This document shows, piece by piece, positions 47,411 to 57,101 of a stretch of 64,000 nucleotides of DNA. The translations under genes were made by a program, and so were the position numbers. This stretch comes from Pseudomonas sp. TH15. Lineage in GTDB: Bacteria; Pseudomonadota; Gammaproteobacteria; Pseudomonadales; Pseudomonadaceae. Below the pieces are notes generated by a model, which was given only the letters and a program-made list of their open reading frames with translations, did not search any database and had not been told where the DNA came from. How positions within the stretch are numbered: the first letter of the stretch is position 1; every line of letters starts with the position of its first letter. The stretch lies in assembly GCF_016651105.1 (NCBI RefSeq), contig NZ_JAEKEL010000001.1, forward strand, positions 1,695,501 through 1,759,500, in the 5' to 3' direction.

Positions 47411-49528
47411 TTAGAAGCTCATATCGACCTTGGTCCAGAGCGTGCGCCCCGGTTCGTTGATGGCTTGCGGGTCATTGGCCGGATAGCCGAAACCGGCGTT
47501 ACCGGCCAGGTTCAAATGCTCGGCGTACGCCTTGCCGAACAGGTTGTCGACGCCGCTGCTGACCTTCCAGTTCTTGTTGATGCGGTACGCGCCGTTAAGC
47601 GAGAACACGCCGAACCCTGCGCTCTTGTCGAAGTCCTTGCCGACCACGTTGCCCTTGTTCTGGTCGATGCGGTTTTGCGCCGCAACCACACGCCACAAGG
47701 CTCCAGCACTCCAGTTGTCTTCGCTGTAGGTCAGGCCGAAGCGCGCATCCAGCGGCGGCATTTGCGGTAGCGCTTTACCGTCGCTGCTGTTCTTGCCCCA
47801 GGCATAGGCCAGGGTCGCGTCGGCCTTCCAGTTGGAGGTCAACTTGTAAGCCGCACCGAGTTCGCCGCCCATGATTCGCGCGTCGATGTTCTGCGCTTGC
47901 GAGGTCGTGCCCATCATCCCCGGTGTGTAGTTGAACAGGATGTAGTCGCGCACTTGGCCGACATAACCCGATGCCCAGGCTTCGAGGTCTTCGGTCTTGT
48001 ATTGCAGGCCGAAGTCGAGCTGGGTGGTTTTTTCCGGTTTGATCGAATCAAAGGCATTCACTGAACCGGCCGGGCCGGACTTGGGCGAAAACAGCTCCCA
48101 GTAATCCGGGAAGCGCTCGCTGTGGCCGAGGCCGGCGTAGAGCGTGGTCGGGCTGTTGGCCAAGTCATGCTCATAACGGACGAAGCCGCTCGGCAGGGTG
48201 TCGGCGCGGGTCTTGTCGGCGGTCGGGTTCGGCATGCTCATCATCCCGGAGCCGATGGTCTGCCGATAATCCTTGGCCGAAGCACGGTCCACCCGCGCGC
48301 CGGTAATCAGCCGATCACGGTCGGCGGCGTACCAGGTCAGTTCGCTGAACACCCCATAGTTATGGAAGTCGGCGTCCTTGGTGTATGGCTGTTCCTTGTA
48401 GGCGTCGACGCCCATGGCGCTGCGTTGACGGTGTTCGTTGGTCTGCGCGTCGAGGCCGCTGATCAGTTGCAGATCGGCCCAGTGCCAAGTGGCTTTGATC
48501 CGTGCGCCGAGAGTGCGCCGGTCGACGTTGGAGGCCATCGGCCCGGACATCATCCCGGTGCCGGACGGTGTGCGCAGGGTGTAGTTGTCCATCACGTGGT
48601 CGGCGTAGTTGTAGTAGACCTGCGCCTCGACCTTATCCAGCACGTCGCCGATGTTGGATTTCTCGAACCGCAGGCCCAGGCTTTCGCGCTTGAATTGCGT
48701 ACCGTCCATGCCCCGCCCGGCGTAACGCGCTTCGCCATCGCCCTTGCCGGCGGTCAGCTCCAGCAAGGTGTCGGCGTCCGGGGTCCAGCCCACCGCCACG
48801 TCGCCGTTCCACTTGTCGTAACGCGACGCTACGGTGTCGTTGTTGCCGTCCTTGTAGTCGTCCGAATGCGCGGTGTTGCCGATCACCCGCACGTAGCCCA
48901 ACGACCCGCCGGCAGCGGCGTCCACCACTTTGTCGAAACGGCCGTTGGAGCCGGCCAGCACGCTGGCGTTCACGCGGGTGCCGAGTTCACCGAAGTGTTC
49001 CGGTTCGCGGTCGAAGAGGACTGTGCCGGCTGATGCGCCCGGTCCCCAAAGCACGGTTTGCGGGCCTTTGATGACGGTGAGTTTGTCGTAGGTTTCCGGC
49101 GAGATGTACGAGGTCGGCGCGTCCATCCGGCCGGGACAGGCGCCGAGCATCATGCTGCCGTTGGTAAGGATGTTCAGCCGCGAGCCGAACATGCCGCGCA
49201 GCACCGGATCGCCGTTGGTGCCGCCATTTCGGACTAAAGCGAAGCCGGGAATGGTCTTCAGGTAATCGCCACCGTCACTGGCCGGCACCGGTTGGCGCGG
49301 GTCCTTGGGGTTGGTGGCGATGGTCAGCGGCGAGCTCGGCGCGATGGCGGTGATCACGGTTGGGCTCAGTTCTTCGGTGTGCTCGGCATGTTCATCAGCC
49401 AGCACTATCGGGGTCAGCAAAACGCCGCAAAGGACGGCAATAGCGTGCCTGAAACGCAGTCGGGATTCGTTCAGGGCAAAGGAGGTCGGGGTGCAGCTCA
49501 AGCGTGTGTCAGCAGAAAAGCGGGACAT
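47411..49528 (-). CDS. TonB-dependent copper receptor (OprC-like)
   Basis: 705-residue outer membrane receptor. After a long signal region (AIAVLCGVLLTPIVLADEHAEH) comes the plug (GGTNGDPVLRGMFGSRLNILTNGSMMLGACPGRMDAPTSY) and a beta barrel ending in TLWTKVDMSF with the C-terminal Phe used by the BAM machinery. The MLGACPGRMD plug motif holds the Cys/Met pair that binds copper in OprC, and Met-rich loops (GTGMMSGPM, SGMMSMPNP) fit. Start is ATG 49528 or ATG 49540; GGAA before 49528 favours it. It is followed by the PepSY gene and preceded by DUF2946 and PCu(A)C genes. Confidence 0.9.
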   Translation of the reverse strand: MSRFSADTRLSCTPTSFALNESRLRFRHAIAVLCGVLLTPIVLADEHAEHTEELSPTVITAIAPSSPLTIATNPKDPRQPVPASDGGDYLKTIPGFALVRNGGTNGDPVLRGMFGSRLNILTNGSMMLGACPGRMDAPTSYISPETYDKLTVIKGPQTVLWGPGASAGTVLFDREPEHFGELGTRVNASVLAGSNGRFDKVVDAAAGGSLGYVRVIGNTAHSDDYKDGNNDTVASRYDKWNGDVAVGWTPDADTLLELTAGKGDGEARYAGRGMDGTQFKRESLGLRFEKSNIGDVLDKVEAQVYYNYADHVMDNYTLRTPSGTGMMSGPMASNVDRRTLGARIKATWHWADLQLISGLDAQTNEHRQRSAMGVDAYKEQPYTKDADFHNYGVFSELTWYAADRDRLITGARVDRASAKDYRQTIGSGMMSMPNPTADKTRADTLPSGFVRYEHDLANSPTTLYAGLGHSERFPDYWELFSPKSGPAGSVNAFDSIKPEKTTQLDFGLQYKTEDLEAWASGYVGQVRDYILFNYTPGMMGTTSQAQNIDARIMGGELGAAYKLTSNWKADATLAYAWGKNSSDGKALPQMPPLDARFGLTYSEDNWSAGALWRVVAAQNRIDQNKGNVVGKDFDKSAGFGVFSLNGAYRINKNWKVSSGVDNLFGKAYAEHLNLAGNAGFGYPANDPQAINEPGRTLWTKVDMSF

Positions 49529-49611
49529 GACAATTTCCATCGAACAGTCGTAAACGACACGGCCGGCAGCCTGAAGCTGTCTTCTAAACCGTGTGAGATC
49601 AAGGTGCGTGT

Positions 49612-50046
49612 TTACGAAACGACAGGCGGGGCGCGGGTTCGAGCGCCGGGGAAGAAGGTTTGCCGGGCGTGGCCCAGGCGAGTGGCGGGTGCGGTGAAGG
49701 TGGTGGCGTGCGGTGTATCGAATGCGGCGAAAGACTGCCCACCCGTAAGCGCCGGGCAGTTGAACAGCAGGCTGCAATAGCCGCATTTTTCCCAGAGCGC
49801 GTGGTGCTCTGCGGCGGGTGGGCAATGTTCGGCGGCTTGTTCTTCAGCGTGTTCGCCGTGGCCGTCCATGCTCATGTCCATCGACATGCTCATAGACATT
49901 GAGGCGCGTTGATCCATCGGCATCGACTGAGAAATCAGCGGACCGATAAAGATCATCAGCATGGCGAACAGGCTGATCCAGCTGCCACGGGTCAGGCTCA
50001 AGGGCTGACGGCGGCGCACGGATAACCTGGCGCTAGGGGCGCGCAC
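49612..50046 (-). CDS. DUF2946 family protein, copper cluster
   Basis: 144 residues starting at a GTG. One hydrophobic segment (SWISLFAMLMIFIGPLISQ) is followed by a Met/His-rich stretch (SMSMSMSMDMSMDGHGEHAE) and the DUF2946 motif HALWEKCGYCSLLFNCPAL with CxxC. Met and His clusters are usual copper(I)/copper(II) ligands. The start is not certain since no good ribosome site precedes the GTG. It lies between PCu(A)C and the TonB receptor. Confidence 0.78.
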   Translation of the reverse strand: MRAPSARLSVRRRQPLSLTRGSWISLFAMLMIFIGPLISQSMPMDQRASMSMSMSMDMSMDGHGEHAEEQAAEHCPPAAEHHALWEKCGYCSLLFNCPALTGGQSFAAFDTPHATTFTAPATRLGHARQTFFPGARTRAPPVVS

Positions 50047-50067
50047 GGGCGTTTTTTGGGTTGGCGA

Positions 50068-50547
50068 TTACTGGGCGTGCATATGCTCTTGCATGCCGTC
50101 CGGGGCCTTTTTCTGCACCGCGACTTCAACCGTCACGTCGCCGGACTTCTCGAAATGCATGGTCAGCGGGAAGCGTTTGCCGTCGCTCAGCAGGCTACGA
50201 TCTTTCAGGTTCAGCAGCATTACGTGATAGGCCATCGGCGCAAAAGTAACGTTGCCGCCGGCAGGGATTTCGACGCTTGGCACCTGCTGCATTTTCATCA
50301 AATCGTTCTGCATGATGTGCTCATGCAATTGGGCTTCGCTGGAAATCGGCGAGTCGACGCTCAGCAAACGGTCAGCGGTTTTGCCGTTGTTGTGAATCAC
50401 GAAGTAAGCCGCCACGGTCGGCGCGTTCGGTGGCAACTCTTGCGACCACGGGTGAGCGATTTCGAGCTCGCCGGCCTTGTATTCGTGAGCATTGGCAAAA
50501 CAGGCAGGCAGCAGCAATGCGGCCAGAACGATGAGTTTGTTCAACAT
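50068..50547 (-). CDS. periplasmic copper chaperone PCu(A)C
   Basis: 159 residues with a signal peptide (MLNKLIVLAALLLPACFANA) and the PCu(A)C fold. It has AHPWSQELPPNAPTVAAYFVIHN and the metal motif as H-x10-M...H-x-M: LHEHIMQNDLMKM and APMAYHVMLLNLK, plus a His/Met tail (MQEHMHAQ). These chaperones deliver copper in the periplasm, for example to cytochrome oxidase assembly. It is flanked by two DUF2946 genes in the same direction. Confidence 0.92.
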   Translation of the reverse strand: MLNKLIVLAALLLPACFANAHEYKAGELEIAHPWSQELPPNAPTVAAYFVIHNNGKTADRLLSVDSPISSEAQLHEHIMQNDLMKMQQVPSVEIPAGGNVTFAPMAYHVMLLNLKDRSLLSDGKRFPLTMHFEKSGDVTVEVAVQKKAPDGMQEHMHAQ

Positions 50548-50595
50548 GGCAGTTCTCCAGAACGATTCAATACGCAGGTCAATTGCGAGAAGGAA

Positions 50596-50994
50596 TCACA
50601 CCAGAGGGGACGCGCGGGGGTTGAGACTCGGCCATTGCTGGCGCGGTGTCGGCGTATCGAGAGAGGCGGCAGGCAGGCTTCGATTGGCCTCGTACCGCGC
50701 GAAATACAGCTGCGGCACATGCCCCGGCAGCGCCACCAACGGCGCAGAGCCCGAGCAGCACCAGCAATGTTGCATGTTGGAGTGATCGTCGTTTTGCGGG
50801 GCTTTCTGCTCAAAAGTGCCCAGGGAAATCGCCACCATCTTGGTGCCGCTGGACGTGCAGAAACTGCCCCACAGCAATTGCTCGGCGGGTGATTTCGCCG
50901 ACTGCGCCATCGCTCCGGTCAACGGCATGGCGAGCATGTTGAACAGCACTGCGAAGCAGGCGATCCAGGCAAATGCGAGCCGTTGTCGGGACAT
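50596..50994 (-). CDS. DUF2946 family protein, copper cluster
   Basis: 132 residues with an N-terminal hydrophobic segment (FAWIACFAVLFNMLAMPLTGAMA) and the DUF2946 core DDHSNMQHCWCCSGSAPLVALP with a CxCC cluster. It is a second, shorter member of the same family as the gene at 49612. It is the first gene of the apparent copper operon (DUF2946, PCu(A)C, DUF2946, TonB receptor, PepSY). The function of the family is not established. Confidence 0.8.
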   Translation of the reverse strand: MSRQRLAFAWIACFAVLFNMLAMPLTGAMAQSAKSPAEQLLWGSFCTSSGTKMVAISLGTFEQKAPQNDDHSNMQHCWCCSGSAPLVALPGHVPQLYFARYEANRSLPAASLDTPTPRQQWPSLNPRASPLV

Positions 50995-51092
50995 GGGATA
51001 AATCCGGTTGGGTGGGCGATCAGGCGCGGCTATTTAGCCTGATCAGGGCCGATAAGTAAAAAAGCGGCGTGCGGTTTGGTGTCGCAGATCAA

Positions 51093-51383
51093 TCAAATCG
51101 TGACTGCATGCAATCGCAAACCCAATGCTTTCATGACTTTCATGATAGTTGCGAATTCGGGATTGCCAGTGCTGCTCAGCGCTTTGTAAAGACTTTCCCG
51201 ACCCAGGCCGGCATCTCGCGCCACTTGAGTCATGCCTTGGGCCCGAGCGATATCATTGAGCGCGGCACGGATCAGAACCCCATCGCCTTCGTCATCGTCA
51301 AAACAAGCGTCCAGATATGCCGCCATGTCCTCAGGAGTTTTGAGGTACTCGGCGGCGTCAAACCGGGTAAATTTTTCGGTCAT
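51093..51383 (-). CDS. HigA-type antitoxin
   Basis: 96-residue helix-turn-helix protein of the addiction module antidote family. An acidic N-terminal part (DAAEYLKTPEDMAAYLDACFDDDEGD) precedes the HTH (GMTQVARDAGLGRESLYKALSSTGNPEFATIMKVMKALGLRL). It starts three bases after the toxin stop. Antitoxins of this type bind the toxin and repress their own promoter. Confidence 0.87.
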   Translation of the reverse strand: MTEKFTRFDAAEYLKTPEDMAAYLDACFDDDEGDGVLIRAALNDIARAQGMTQVARDAGLGRESLYKALSSTGNPEFATIMKVMKALGLRLHAVTI

Positions 51384-51386
51384 GAC

Positions 51387-51689
51387 TTACTCCTCATTAC
51401 CGATGCTATGTGCCATCTGCACGGCGCGTTTGATATCTCGCTTTTGTGTCGATTTGTCGCCCCCAATCAGCAGCAGATAAATCACCTCACCTCGACGTGT
51501 GAAATACATCCTGTAACCGGGGCCGTAATGAACTCGCATTTCATAAACGGTATCACCGACGAACCCGCAGTCGCCGAAGTTGCCATGTTCGGCTGCCTTA
51601 AGCCTGGAGATGATTCGACCTTTACCGGTGATGTCTTTTAAGGCGTCGAGCCATTCGGAAAATAGGCGAGATCGTTTAATGGCGATCAT
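51387..51689 (-). CDS. RelE/HigB-type toxin
   Basis: 100-residue RelE-superfamily toxin of the phage-derived Gp49-like/HigB subgroup. It reads MIAIKRSRLFSEWLDALKDITGKGRIISRL, then GDTVYEMRVHYGPGYRMYFTRRGEVIYLLLIGGDKSTQKRDI, the standard pattern with conserved basic residues of the mRNA-cutting site. Toxin gene before antitoxin gene is the HigBA order. ATG at 51689 is the family start; an open frame upstream to 51827 has no support. The pair sits between corrin and copper genes without other mobile traits. Confidence 0.87.
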   Translation of the reverse strand: MIAIKRSRLFSEWLDALKDITGKGRIISRLKAAEHGNFGDCGFVGDTVYEMRVHYGPGYRMYFTRRGEVIYLLLIGGDKSTQKRDIKRAVQMAHSIGNEE

Positions 51690-51847
51690 GTCGGAATCGT
51701 ATTCCTTGGGATACAAGCTGACAAGCTGCTTTTCCTGGCTGCCTGCTTGTCTGGATAAAAGGAATCGAAGTATTGGAGTGAGGGGTAGTGAAGAAAAGTC
51801 GGCTGCGTCTTCAAAATATGCAGGCAAATTCGCAGATAAATTCGAAG

Positions 51848-52576
51848 TCAGGAAAAATCTGACGCCGCCAGGGCTTTAAGGACTTCAGACGCTGATGCAA
51901 ACTCCCGCTCAACCCCCGCCAACACCGGCCGCTTCAACACCAACACTGGCACCCCACGTTCCCGCGCCACTTCCAGTTTCGGTTCGGTAGCGGTGCTGCC
52001 GCTGTTTTTGCTGATCAGCACATCGATCTGTCGCCGTTCGAACAGTTCGCGTTCATCCTCAAGCAGAAATGGCCCGCGGGCGCCGATGACTTCGCAGCGT
52101 TCGTTGCCGGGGTAAACGTCGAGTGCGCGCAAGGTCCAGAATTGCTCCTGCGGGATTTCGTGCAGGTGCTGCAAGGGCTCGCGACCGAGGGTGAACAGCG
52201 GTCGTCGGAATGGTTTTAGCGCTTCGATCAATTCTGCCCAGTCGCTGACTTCCCGCCAGTCATCGCCGGGTTGCGGCTGCCAGGCAGGGCGACGCAAGGC
52301 CCAGCAGGGAATGTTGGTCAGTTGCGCGGCGGTCGCAGCGTTTTGGCTGATTTGTGCGGCGTAGGGGTGAGTAGCGTCCAGCAGCAGTTCAATGCCTTGA
52401 TCGCGAATGAATTGAGCCAGGCCTTCAGCGCCACCGTAACCGCCGACGCGAACCTGACAGGTCAGATCCGTCGGCACTCGACCGACACCGGCCAGGCTGT
52501 AAATGTGTTCCGGGCCAAGCGTCCGGGCAATGGCCAAAGCTTCCGTCACGCCACCCAGCAACAACACGCGCTTCAT
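51848..52576 (-). CDS. cobK: precorrin-6A (cobalt-precorrin-6A) reductase
   Basis: 242 residues. The start VLLLGGVTEALAIARTL, DLTCQVRVGGYGGAEGLAQFIRDQGIELLLDATHPYAAQIS and LISKNSGSTATEPKLEVARERGVPVLVLKRP are CobK/CbiJ motifs. It reduces the corrin macrocycle precursor precorrin-6A with NADPH. It follows cbiD by about 130 bases with a REP between, so it may have lower expression than cobL-cbiD. Confidence 0.93.
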   Translation of the reverse strand: MKRVLLLGGVTEALAIARTLGPEHIYSLAGVGRVPTDLTCQVRVGGYGGAEGLAQFIRDQGIELLLDATHPYAAQISQNAATAAQLTNIPCWALRRPAWQPQPGDDWREVSDWAELIEALKPFRRPLFTLGREPLQHLHEIPQEQFWTLRALDVYPGNERCEVIGARGPFLLEDERELFERRQIDVLISKNSGSTATEPKLEVARERGVPVLVLKRPVLAGVEREFASASEVLKALAASDFS

Positions 52577-52623
52577 TGAAAGTCTCCCGGTCAGTTAAAA
52601 AAGCTAAGGCCAACCACATCACC

Positions 52624-52735
52624 TGTGGCGAGCGAGCTTGCTCGCGTCGGGCTGCGCAGCGGCCCCAAAATTCACGCAATGCCACCCATTTTGTGAGTGC
52701 TGCGCACTCAAGCGGGAGCAAGCTCCCTCGCCACA
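52624..52735. repeat. REP-type inverted repeat, family C, overlapping the cbiD 3' end
   Basis: TGTGGCGAGCGAGCTTGCTC at 52624 faces GAGCAAGCTCCCTCGCCACA ending at 52735. The right arm is within the cbiD reading frame and encodes its last residues PVARELAPA and stop. Confidence 0.9.
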
Positions 52736-53826
52736 GGGGGTTCGGCATGGCCAACAATCCCACCCTGGCGATCAATCGCAAACACCTCAACCTGAACCTG
52801 CGCCGGCACCACGCTGCGAGCAAACTCCAGGGCATGCCGACATACTTCATCCCCGAGCGCGATCCCGACAGCGCTGGCCATCGCCAACGCCTGCTGACTG
52901 GTATTCGCCTCACGGATCGATTGCTGCAAAGAGGCATCAGCCCCAATCGCCGCCGCCCACTCAGCCAGTTGCGGCAAGTCGATGCTCGAATGCCGACTGT
53001 GCAAATCCATATGCCCCGCCGCCAGTTTGCTGATCTTGCCGAAGCCGCCGCAAATGCTGAGTTTATCCACAGGTACTTTGCGCAGGTGCTTGAGCACGGC
53101 GCCAACGAAGTCGCCCATTTCGATCAAGGCGATTTCCGGCAAGTTGTAGACCCGGCGCATGGTGTCTTCGCTGGCGTTGCCGGTGCAGGCGGCGATGTGC
53201 AGGTAACCGTTGGTTTTGGCGACGTCGATGCCTTGGTGGATCGAGGCGATGTAGGCCGCGCAGGAAAACGGCCGGACGATGCCGCTGGTGCCCAGGATCG
53301 ACAGTCCGCCGAGAATCCCGAGGCGCGGGTTCATGGTTTTCAGCGCCAGGGCTTCACCGCCCTCGACATTGACCGTGACCTCGAAACCGCCGCGGTAATC
53401 GAGTTCTTCGGCCAGCAAGGTCAGGTGATCGGTGATCATTTTGCGCGGCACCGGGTTAATCGCGGGTTCGCCGACGCCCAACACCAAACCCGGCCGGGTC
53501 ACGGTGCCGACGCCAGAACCTGCATTGAAGCGAATCCCCGGCTCGTCTTTGAGCTGTACGCGCGAATAGAGCAGCGCACCGTGAGTTACGTCCGGGTCAT
53601 CACCGGCGTCCTTGATCGTTCCAGCCTCGGCACCGTCATCGATCAATCGGCAGAATTCCAGGCGCATCTGCACCTGCTTGCCTTTGGGCAGGATGATCTC
53701 GACTGCGTCCGCATAAGAGCCGCTCAGCAACAAACGTGCAGCGGCGAGGCTGGTGGCCGTGGCGCAACTGCCGGTGGTCAGGCCGCTGCGCAAGGGCGCG
53801 GGTTGTTCGGCGGTTTCGTCACGCAT
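52708..53826 (-). CDS. cbiD: cobalt-precorrin-5B C1-methyltransferase CbiD
   Basis: 372 residues. CbiD motifs are [23 protein letters not shown] at the start, [33 protein letters not shown] and [15 protein letters not shown]. It methylates C1 of the macrocycle. The last nine residues (VARELAPA and neighbours) come from a family C REP. It overlaps the cobL end by eight bases. CbiD belongs to the anaerobic route, yet cobG of the aerobic route is also present in the window. Confidence 0.93.
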   Translation of the reverse strand: MRDETAEQPAPLRSGLTTGSCATATSLAAARLLLSGSYADAVEIILPKGKQVQMRLEFCRLIDDGAEAGTIKDAGDDPDVTHGALLYSRVQLKDEPGIRFNAGSGVGTVTRPGLVLGVGEPAINPVPRKMITDHLTLLAEELDYRGGFEVTVNVEGGEALALKTMNPRLGILGGLSILGTSGIVRPFSCAAYIASIHQGIDVAKTNGYLHIAACTGNASEDTMRRVYNLPEIALIEMGDFVGAVLKHLRKVPVDKLSICGGFGKISKLAAGHMDLHSRHSSIDLPQLAEWAAAIGADASLQQSIREANTSQQALAMASAVGIALGDEVCRHALEFARSVVPAQVQVEVFAIDRQGGIVGHAEPPVARELAPA

Positions 53827-55030
53827 CGAGCGGCTTCGTCACATCGAGCAAAGTGATCGGCAGCGCCTGGCGCCAGGTGTCGAACTCGCCAAGCGGTTGC
53901 GCCTGAGCGATATGAATGCGCGTCAGCTCACCGCCATGCAGTTCGCGCCAAGCCATCAGGGTCATTTCGCTTTGCAGGGTGACGGCGTTGGCGATCAGTC
54001 GACCGCCGGGTTTCAGCGCAGTCCAGCAGGTGTCGAGCACGCCGTCGCGGGTCACGCCGCCGCCGATGAAAATCGCGTCCGGCCGTTCGAGCCCGGCCAA
54101 GGCTTGCGGCGCGCTGCCGCGAATCAATTGCAGGCCTGGAACGCCAAGGGCATCGCGGTTGTGTTCGATCAACAGTTGCCGACCGTCATCGGCCTCGATG
54201 GCCAATGTCCGGCAACTCGGGTGAGCGCGCATCCATTCGATGCCGATCGAGCCGCTGCCGGCGCCGATGTCCCACAGCAGTTCGCCGGGTGTCGGTGCGA
54301 GGCGGGCGAGGGTGATGGCACGCACGTCGCGTTTGGTCAGTTGGCCGTCATGCTGGAAAGCTGAATCCGGCAGACCGGCCAGGCGTGAAAGCCGCGCGGT
54401 GCCGGGTTCGGCGATGCATTCGATGGCGATCACGTTGAGATCGGCAACGGCTGATGAGGTCCAGTCGCTGGCAACGCCGTTGATTCGCCGTTCGGTATCA
54501 CCGCCCAAATGTTCCAGGACGCTCAGCCGGCTCGGTCCAAAACCGCGTTCACGCAGCAACGCCGCAATCGCCGCCGGGCTCTGTCCGTCATTGCTCAGCA
54601 CCAGCAACCGCATGCCACTGGACACGTGCGCATTGAGCGCGGCGACCGGGCGCGCCACCACCGAAAGCGTCACCACCTCCTGTAACGGCCAGCCCATGCG
54701 CGCCGCCGCGAGGCTGCAAGAGGAGGGCGCCGGCAGGATCAGCATCTGCTCGGCGGGCACTTGCCGCGTGAGGCTGGCGCCGACGCCGAAGAACATCGGG
54801 TCGCCACTGGCCAGCACACAAACAGGCTCGCCATGGCGCTCAAGCACCGGGGCCAGGGAAAACGGACTCGGCCACAACTGCCGCTCGCCGCGAATACACA
54901 CCGGCAACAAATCCAGTTGGCGCTGGCCGCCAATGATCCGCGAAGCGCCCAGCAGAGCCCGTCGGGCGTTTTTGCCCAGGCCCTTGAAGCCGTCTTCACC
55001 GATTCCTACTACTGTCAGCCAGGGTGACAT
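53819..55030 (-). CDS. cobL: precorrin-6Y C5,15-methyltransferase (CbiE-CbiT fusion)
   Basis: 403 residues in two domains. Residues 1-200 are a tetrapyrrole methylase of CbiE type ([34 protein letters not shown]). Residues 225-400 are the CbiT methyltransferase/decarboxylase with SAM motif [21 protein letters not shown]. The fusion is the usual CobL form; it methylates C5 and C15 and removes the acetate side chain. It starts divergently from cobG, with about 145 bases between. Confidence 0.94.
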   Translation of the reverse strand: MSPWLTVVGIGEDGFKGLGKNARRALLGASRIIGGQRQLDLLPVCIRGERQLWPSPFSLAPVLERHGEPVCVLASGDPMFFGVGASLTRQVPAEQMLILPAPSSCSLAAARMGWPLQEVVTLSVVARPVAALNAHVSSGMRLLVLSNDGQSPAAIAALLRERGFGPSRLSVLEHLGGDTERRINGVASDWTSSAVADLNVIAIECIAEPGTARLSRLAGLPDSAFQHDGQLTKRDVRAITLARLAPTPGELLWDIGAGSGSIGIEWMRAHPSCRTLAIEADDGRQLLIEHNRDALGVPGLQLIRGSAPQALAGLERPDAIFIGGGVTRDGVLDTCWTALKPGGRLIANAVTLQSEMTLMAWRELHGGELTRIHIAQAQPLGEFDTWRQALPITLLDVTKPLDA

Positions 55031-55174
55031 CTACAGTCCTCAAAAATAGTCCTCAAACGGACTGTTCCGACGGGCAGGCTTTTCATGCCGCCTGACAAAG
55101 CAGGCATAATACCGCGCCTTCGCCCGCGAAGCGCCTTTCCCACTCTGCCGGTCGCCCCCTTGAACGAACGCCCG

Positions 55175-56482
55175 ATGTCCACCGCCCTACGCCCCTCGGC
55201 CTGCCCGGGGTTGCTGCGTATCGTCCCGGCGCTGGATGGCGGGATCTGTCGGATCAAGTTGAATGGCGGCTCGATCAGTGCCGATCAGGCCGTCGCCGTC
55301 GCCGATGCGGCTGAACGCTTTGCTGGCGGGGTGATCGAGGCGACCAACCGCGCCAACCTGCAAATTCGCGGGATTGGCAGCGAGCAGTCGGCCTTGATCG
55401 ACAGCCTGCTGGCCGCCGGGTTGGGGCCAAGGACGGCGGCGGGCGACGATGTGCGCAACCTGATGCTCAGTCCTAGCGCCGGGATCGACCGGCAGATGCT
55501 GCTCGATACGCGTCCGCTGGCGGGCCAGATCCTCGACAGCCTGCAAAGCCACCCGCGTTTCCACGAGTTGAGCGCCAAGTTCGCCGTGCAACTCGATGGC
55601 GGCGAAGCCCTGGCGATGCTCGAACATCACCACGACCTGTGGTTGAGCGTCGGCGAACAGGATGACGAGTACGTGCTGGCTTTCGGTCTGGCCGGTTGCC
55701 CGACGGATGCGCCGATCAGTGCGGTGCGGCTGAGGGATGGCCACGCGCTGGTGATCGCAGTGCTGGAATTGTTCCTCGATCTGGCACGTCCCGAGCAGAC
55801 ACGCATGCGGCATCTGCTGGAAGAAATTCCGGTGGCAGCGTTTGTCGCGCAACTGGCTGAGCGGGTGCCGCTGGTGTCCCTCGCTTATTGGTTGCGTTCA
55901 GCGTCCTCGGAGGCCCTGCACATCGGCGCGCATCCGCAGCGGGAAACTGCTCGCGTTTACATCGGCGCGGTGCCGCCCTTGGGCCGACTCGATCCCGCCA
56001 TGCTCCGAGGCGCCGCCAAACTGGCCCTTGAACACGGCGATGGCAGCCTGCGTTTCACACCGTGGCAAAGCCTGTTGCTGCCCGGTGTCCAGAAACACGA
56101 TGCCGCTCAAGTTATCCACAACCTGGAAAATCTGGGCCTGCACTGTTCGGCGGACGATGCCTTGGCGCACCTGATTGCCTGTACCGGTTCCGCCGGTTGC
56201 GGCAAAGGCCTGTCCGACACCAAGGGCGATGCGCTGCAACTGGCGGCGCTGCTGCAACGCCACGGCCAAATCCTGAATGTGCATCTGTCCGGCTGTCCGC
56301 GTTCCTGCGCCGCTGCGCACATCGCACCCGTCACTTTGCTGGCGGTTTCGCCCGGTTACTACGACCTTTATTTTCGCGATGCCACGCTGCCGGGTTTCGG
56401 CGCGTTGCACGCACGCAATCTTACTATTGAAGCGGTCGCAGCCTTGCTCGACGCCCGCTCACGGAGCCCCCTAGATGCTTGA
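55175..56482 (+). CDS. cobG: precorrin-3B synthase CobG
   Basis: 435 residues, a nitrite/sulfite reductase-like protein. The start RPSACPGLLRIVPALDGGICRIKLNGG is CobG-typical; the [4Fe-4S]/sirohaem-like Cys motif is in ACTGSAGCGKGLSDTKGDAL followed by LSGCPRSCA. It uses molecular oxygen for ring contraction priming in the aerobic B12 route. ATG at 55175 is used; the frame opens 30 codons earlier without a ribosome site. It overlaps cobH by eight bases. Confidence 0.9.
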   Translation: MSTALRPSACPGLLRIVPALDGGICRIKLNGGSISADQAVAVADAAERFAGGVIEATNRANLQIRGIGSEQSALIDSLLAAGLGPRTAAGDDVRNLMLSPSAGIDRQMLLDTRPLAGQILDSLQSHPRFHELSAKFAVQLDGGEALAMLEHHHDLWLSVGEQDDEYVLAFGLAGCPTDAPISAVRLRDGHALVIAVLELFLDLARPEQTRMRHLLEEIPVAAFVAQLAERVPLVSLAYWLRSASSEALHIGAHPQRETARVYIGAVPPLGRLDPAMLRGAAKLALEHGDGSLRFTPWQSLLLPGVQKHDAAQVIHNLENLGLHCSADDALAHLIACTGSAGCGKGLSDTKGDALQLAALLQRHGQILNVHLSGCPRSCAAAHIAPVTLLAVSPGYYDLYFRDATLPGFGALHARNLTIEAVAALLDARSRSPLDA

Positions 56483-57101
56483 TTACATCCGCGACGGTCA
56501 GGAGATCTATCGCAACTCCTTCGCGATCATTCGTGCCGAGGCTAACCTTTCGCGCATCCCGGCTGACCTGGAAAAACTCGCGGTGCGGGTGATCCACGCG
56601 TGCGGCATGGTCGAGGCCATCGACGGTCTGCAATTCTCCGAAGGCGCCGGCAAGGCCGGGCGCGATGCGTTGGCGGCCGGTGCGCCGATCCTGTGCGACG
56701 CGCGGATGGTCAGCGAAGGCGTGACTCGTGCGCGTTTGCCTGCGAACAATCAGGTGATCTGCACGCTGCGCGACGACAGCGTGCCAGAGCTGGCTCGCGA
56801 GTTGGGTAACACCCGTTCCGCCGTCGCGCTGGAACTGTGGCGTCCGCATCTGGAAGGCAGCGTGGTGGTCATCGGCAACGCGCCGACCGCGTTGTTCTAT
56901 CTGCTGGAAATGCTCGACGCGGGCGCCCCGAAACCGGCACTGATCCTCGGCTTCCCGGTGGGCTTCGTCGGCGCCGCCGAATCCAAGGCGATGCTTGCGG
57001 CGGACAGCCGCGGTGTGCCGTTTGTCATCATGCAAGGCCGGCTCGGCGGTAGCGCCATGGCCGCCGCCGCCGTCAACGCCCTCGCCACGGAGATCGAATG
57101 A
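56475..57101 (+). CDS. cobH: precorrin-8X methylmutase
   Basis: 208 residues, the normal CobH/CbiC size. [20 protein letters not shown], then [13 protein letters not shown] with the catalytic His, and [24 protein letters not shown] are diagnostic. It moves the C11 methyl to C12, giving hydrogenobyrinate. It overlaps cobG (8 bases) and cobI (4 bases). Confidence 0.95.
   Translation: MLDYIRDGQEIYRNSFAIIRAEANLSRIPADLEKLAVRVIHACGMVEAIDGLQFSEGAGKAGRDALAAGAPILCDARMVSEGVTRARLPANNQVICTLRDDSVPELARELGNTRSAVALELWRPHLEGSVVVIGNAPTALFYLLEMLDAGAPKPALILGFPVGFVGAAESKAMLAADSRGVPFVIMQGRLGGSAMAAAAVNALATEIE

Noticed and set aside
51690..51827. 46-residue N-terminal extension of the HigB-type toxin
   Set aside because: No ribosome site or similarity; the family starts at the ATG at 51689.
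55031..55174. Cobalamin riboswitch between cobL and cobG
   Set aside because: The conserved B12-box elements were not found, and the region is too short for the full fold on either strand.
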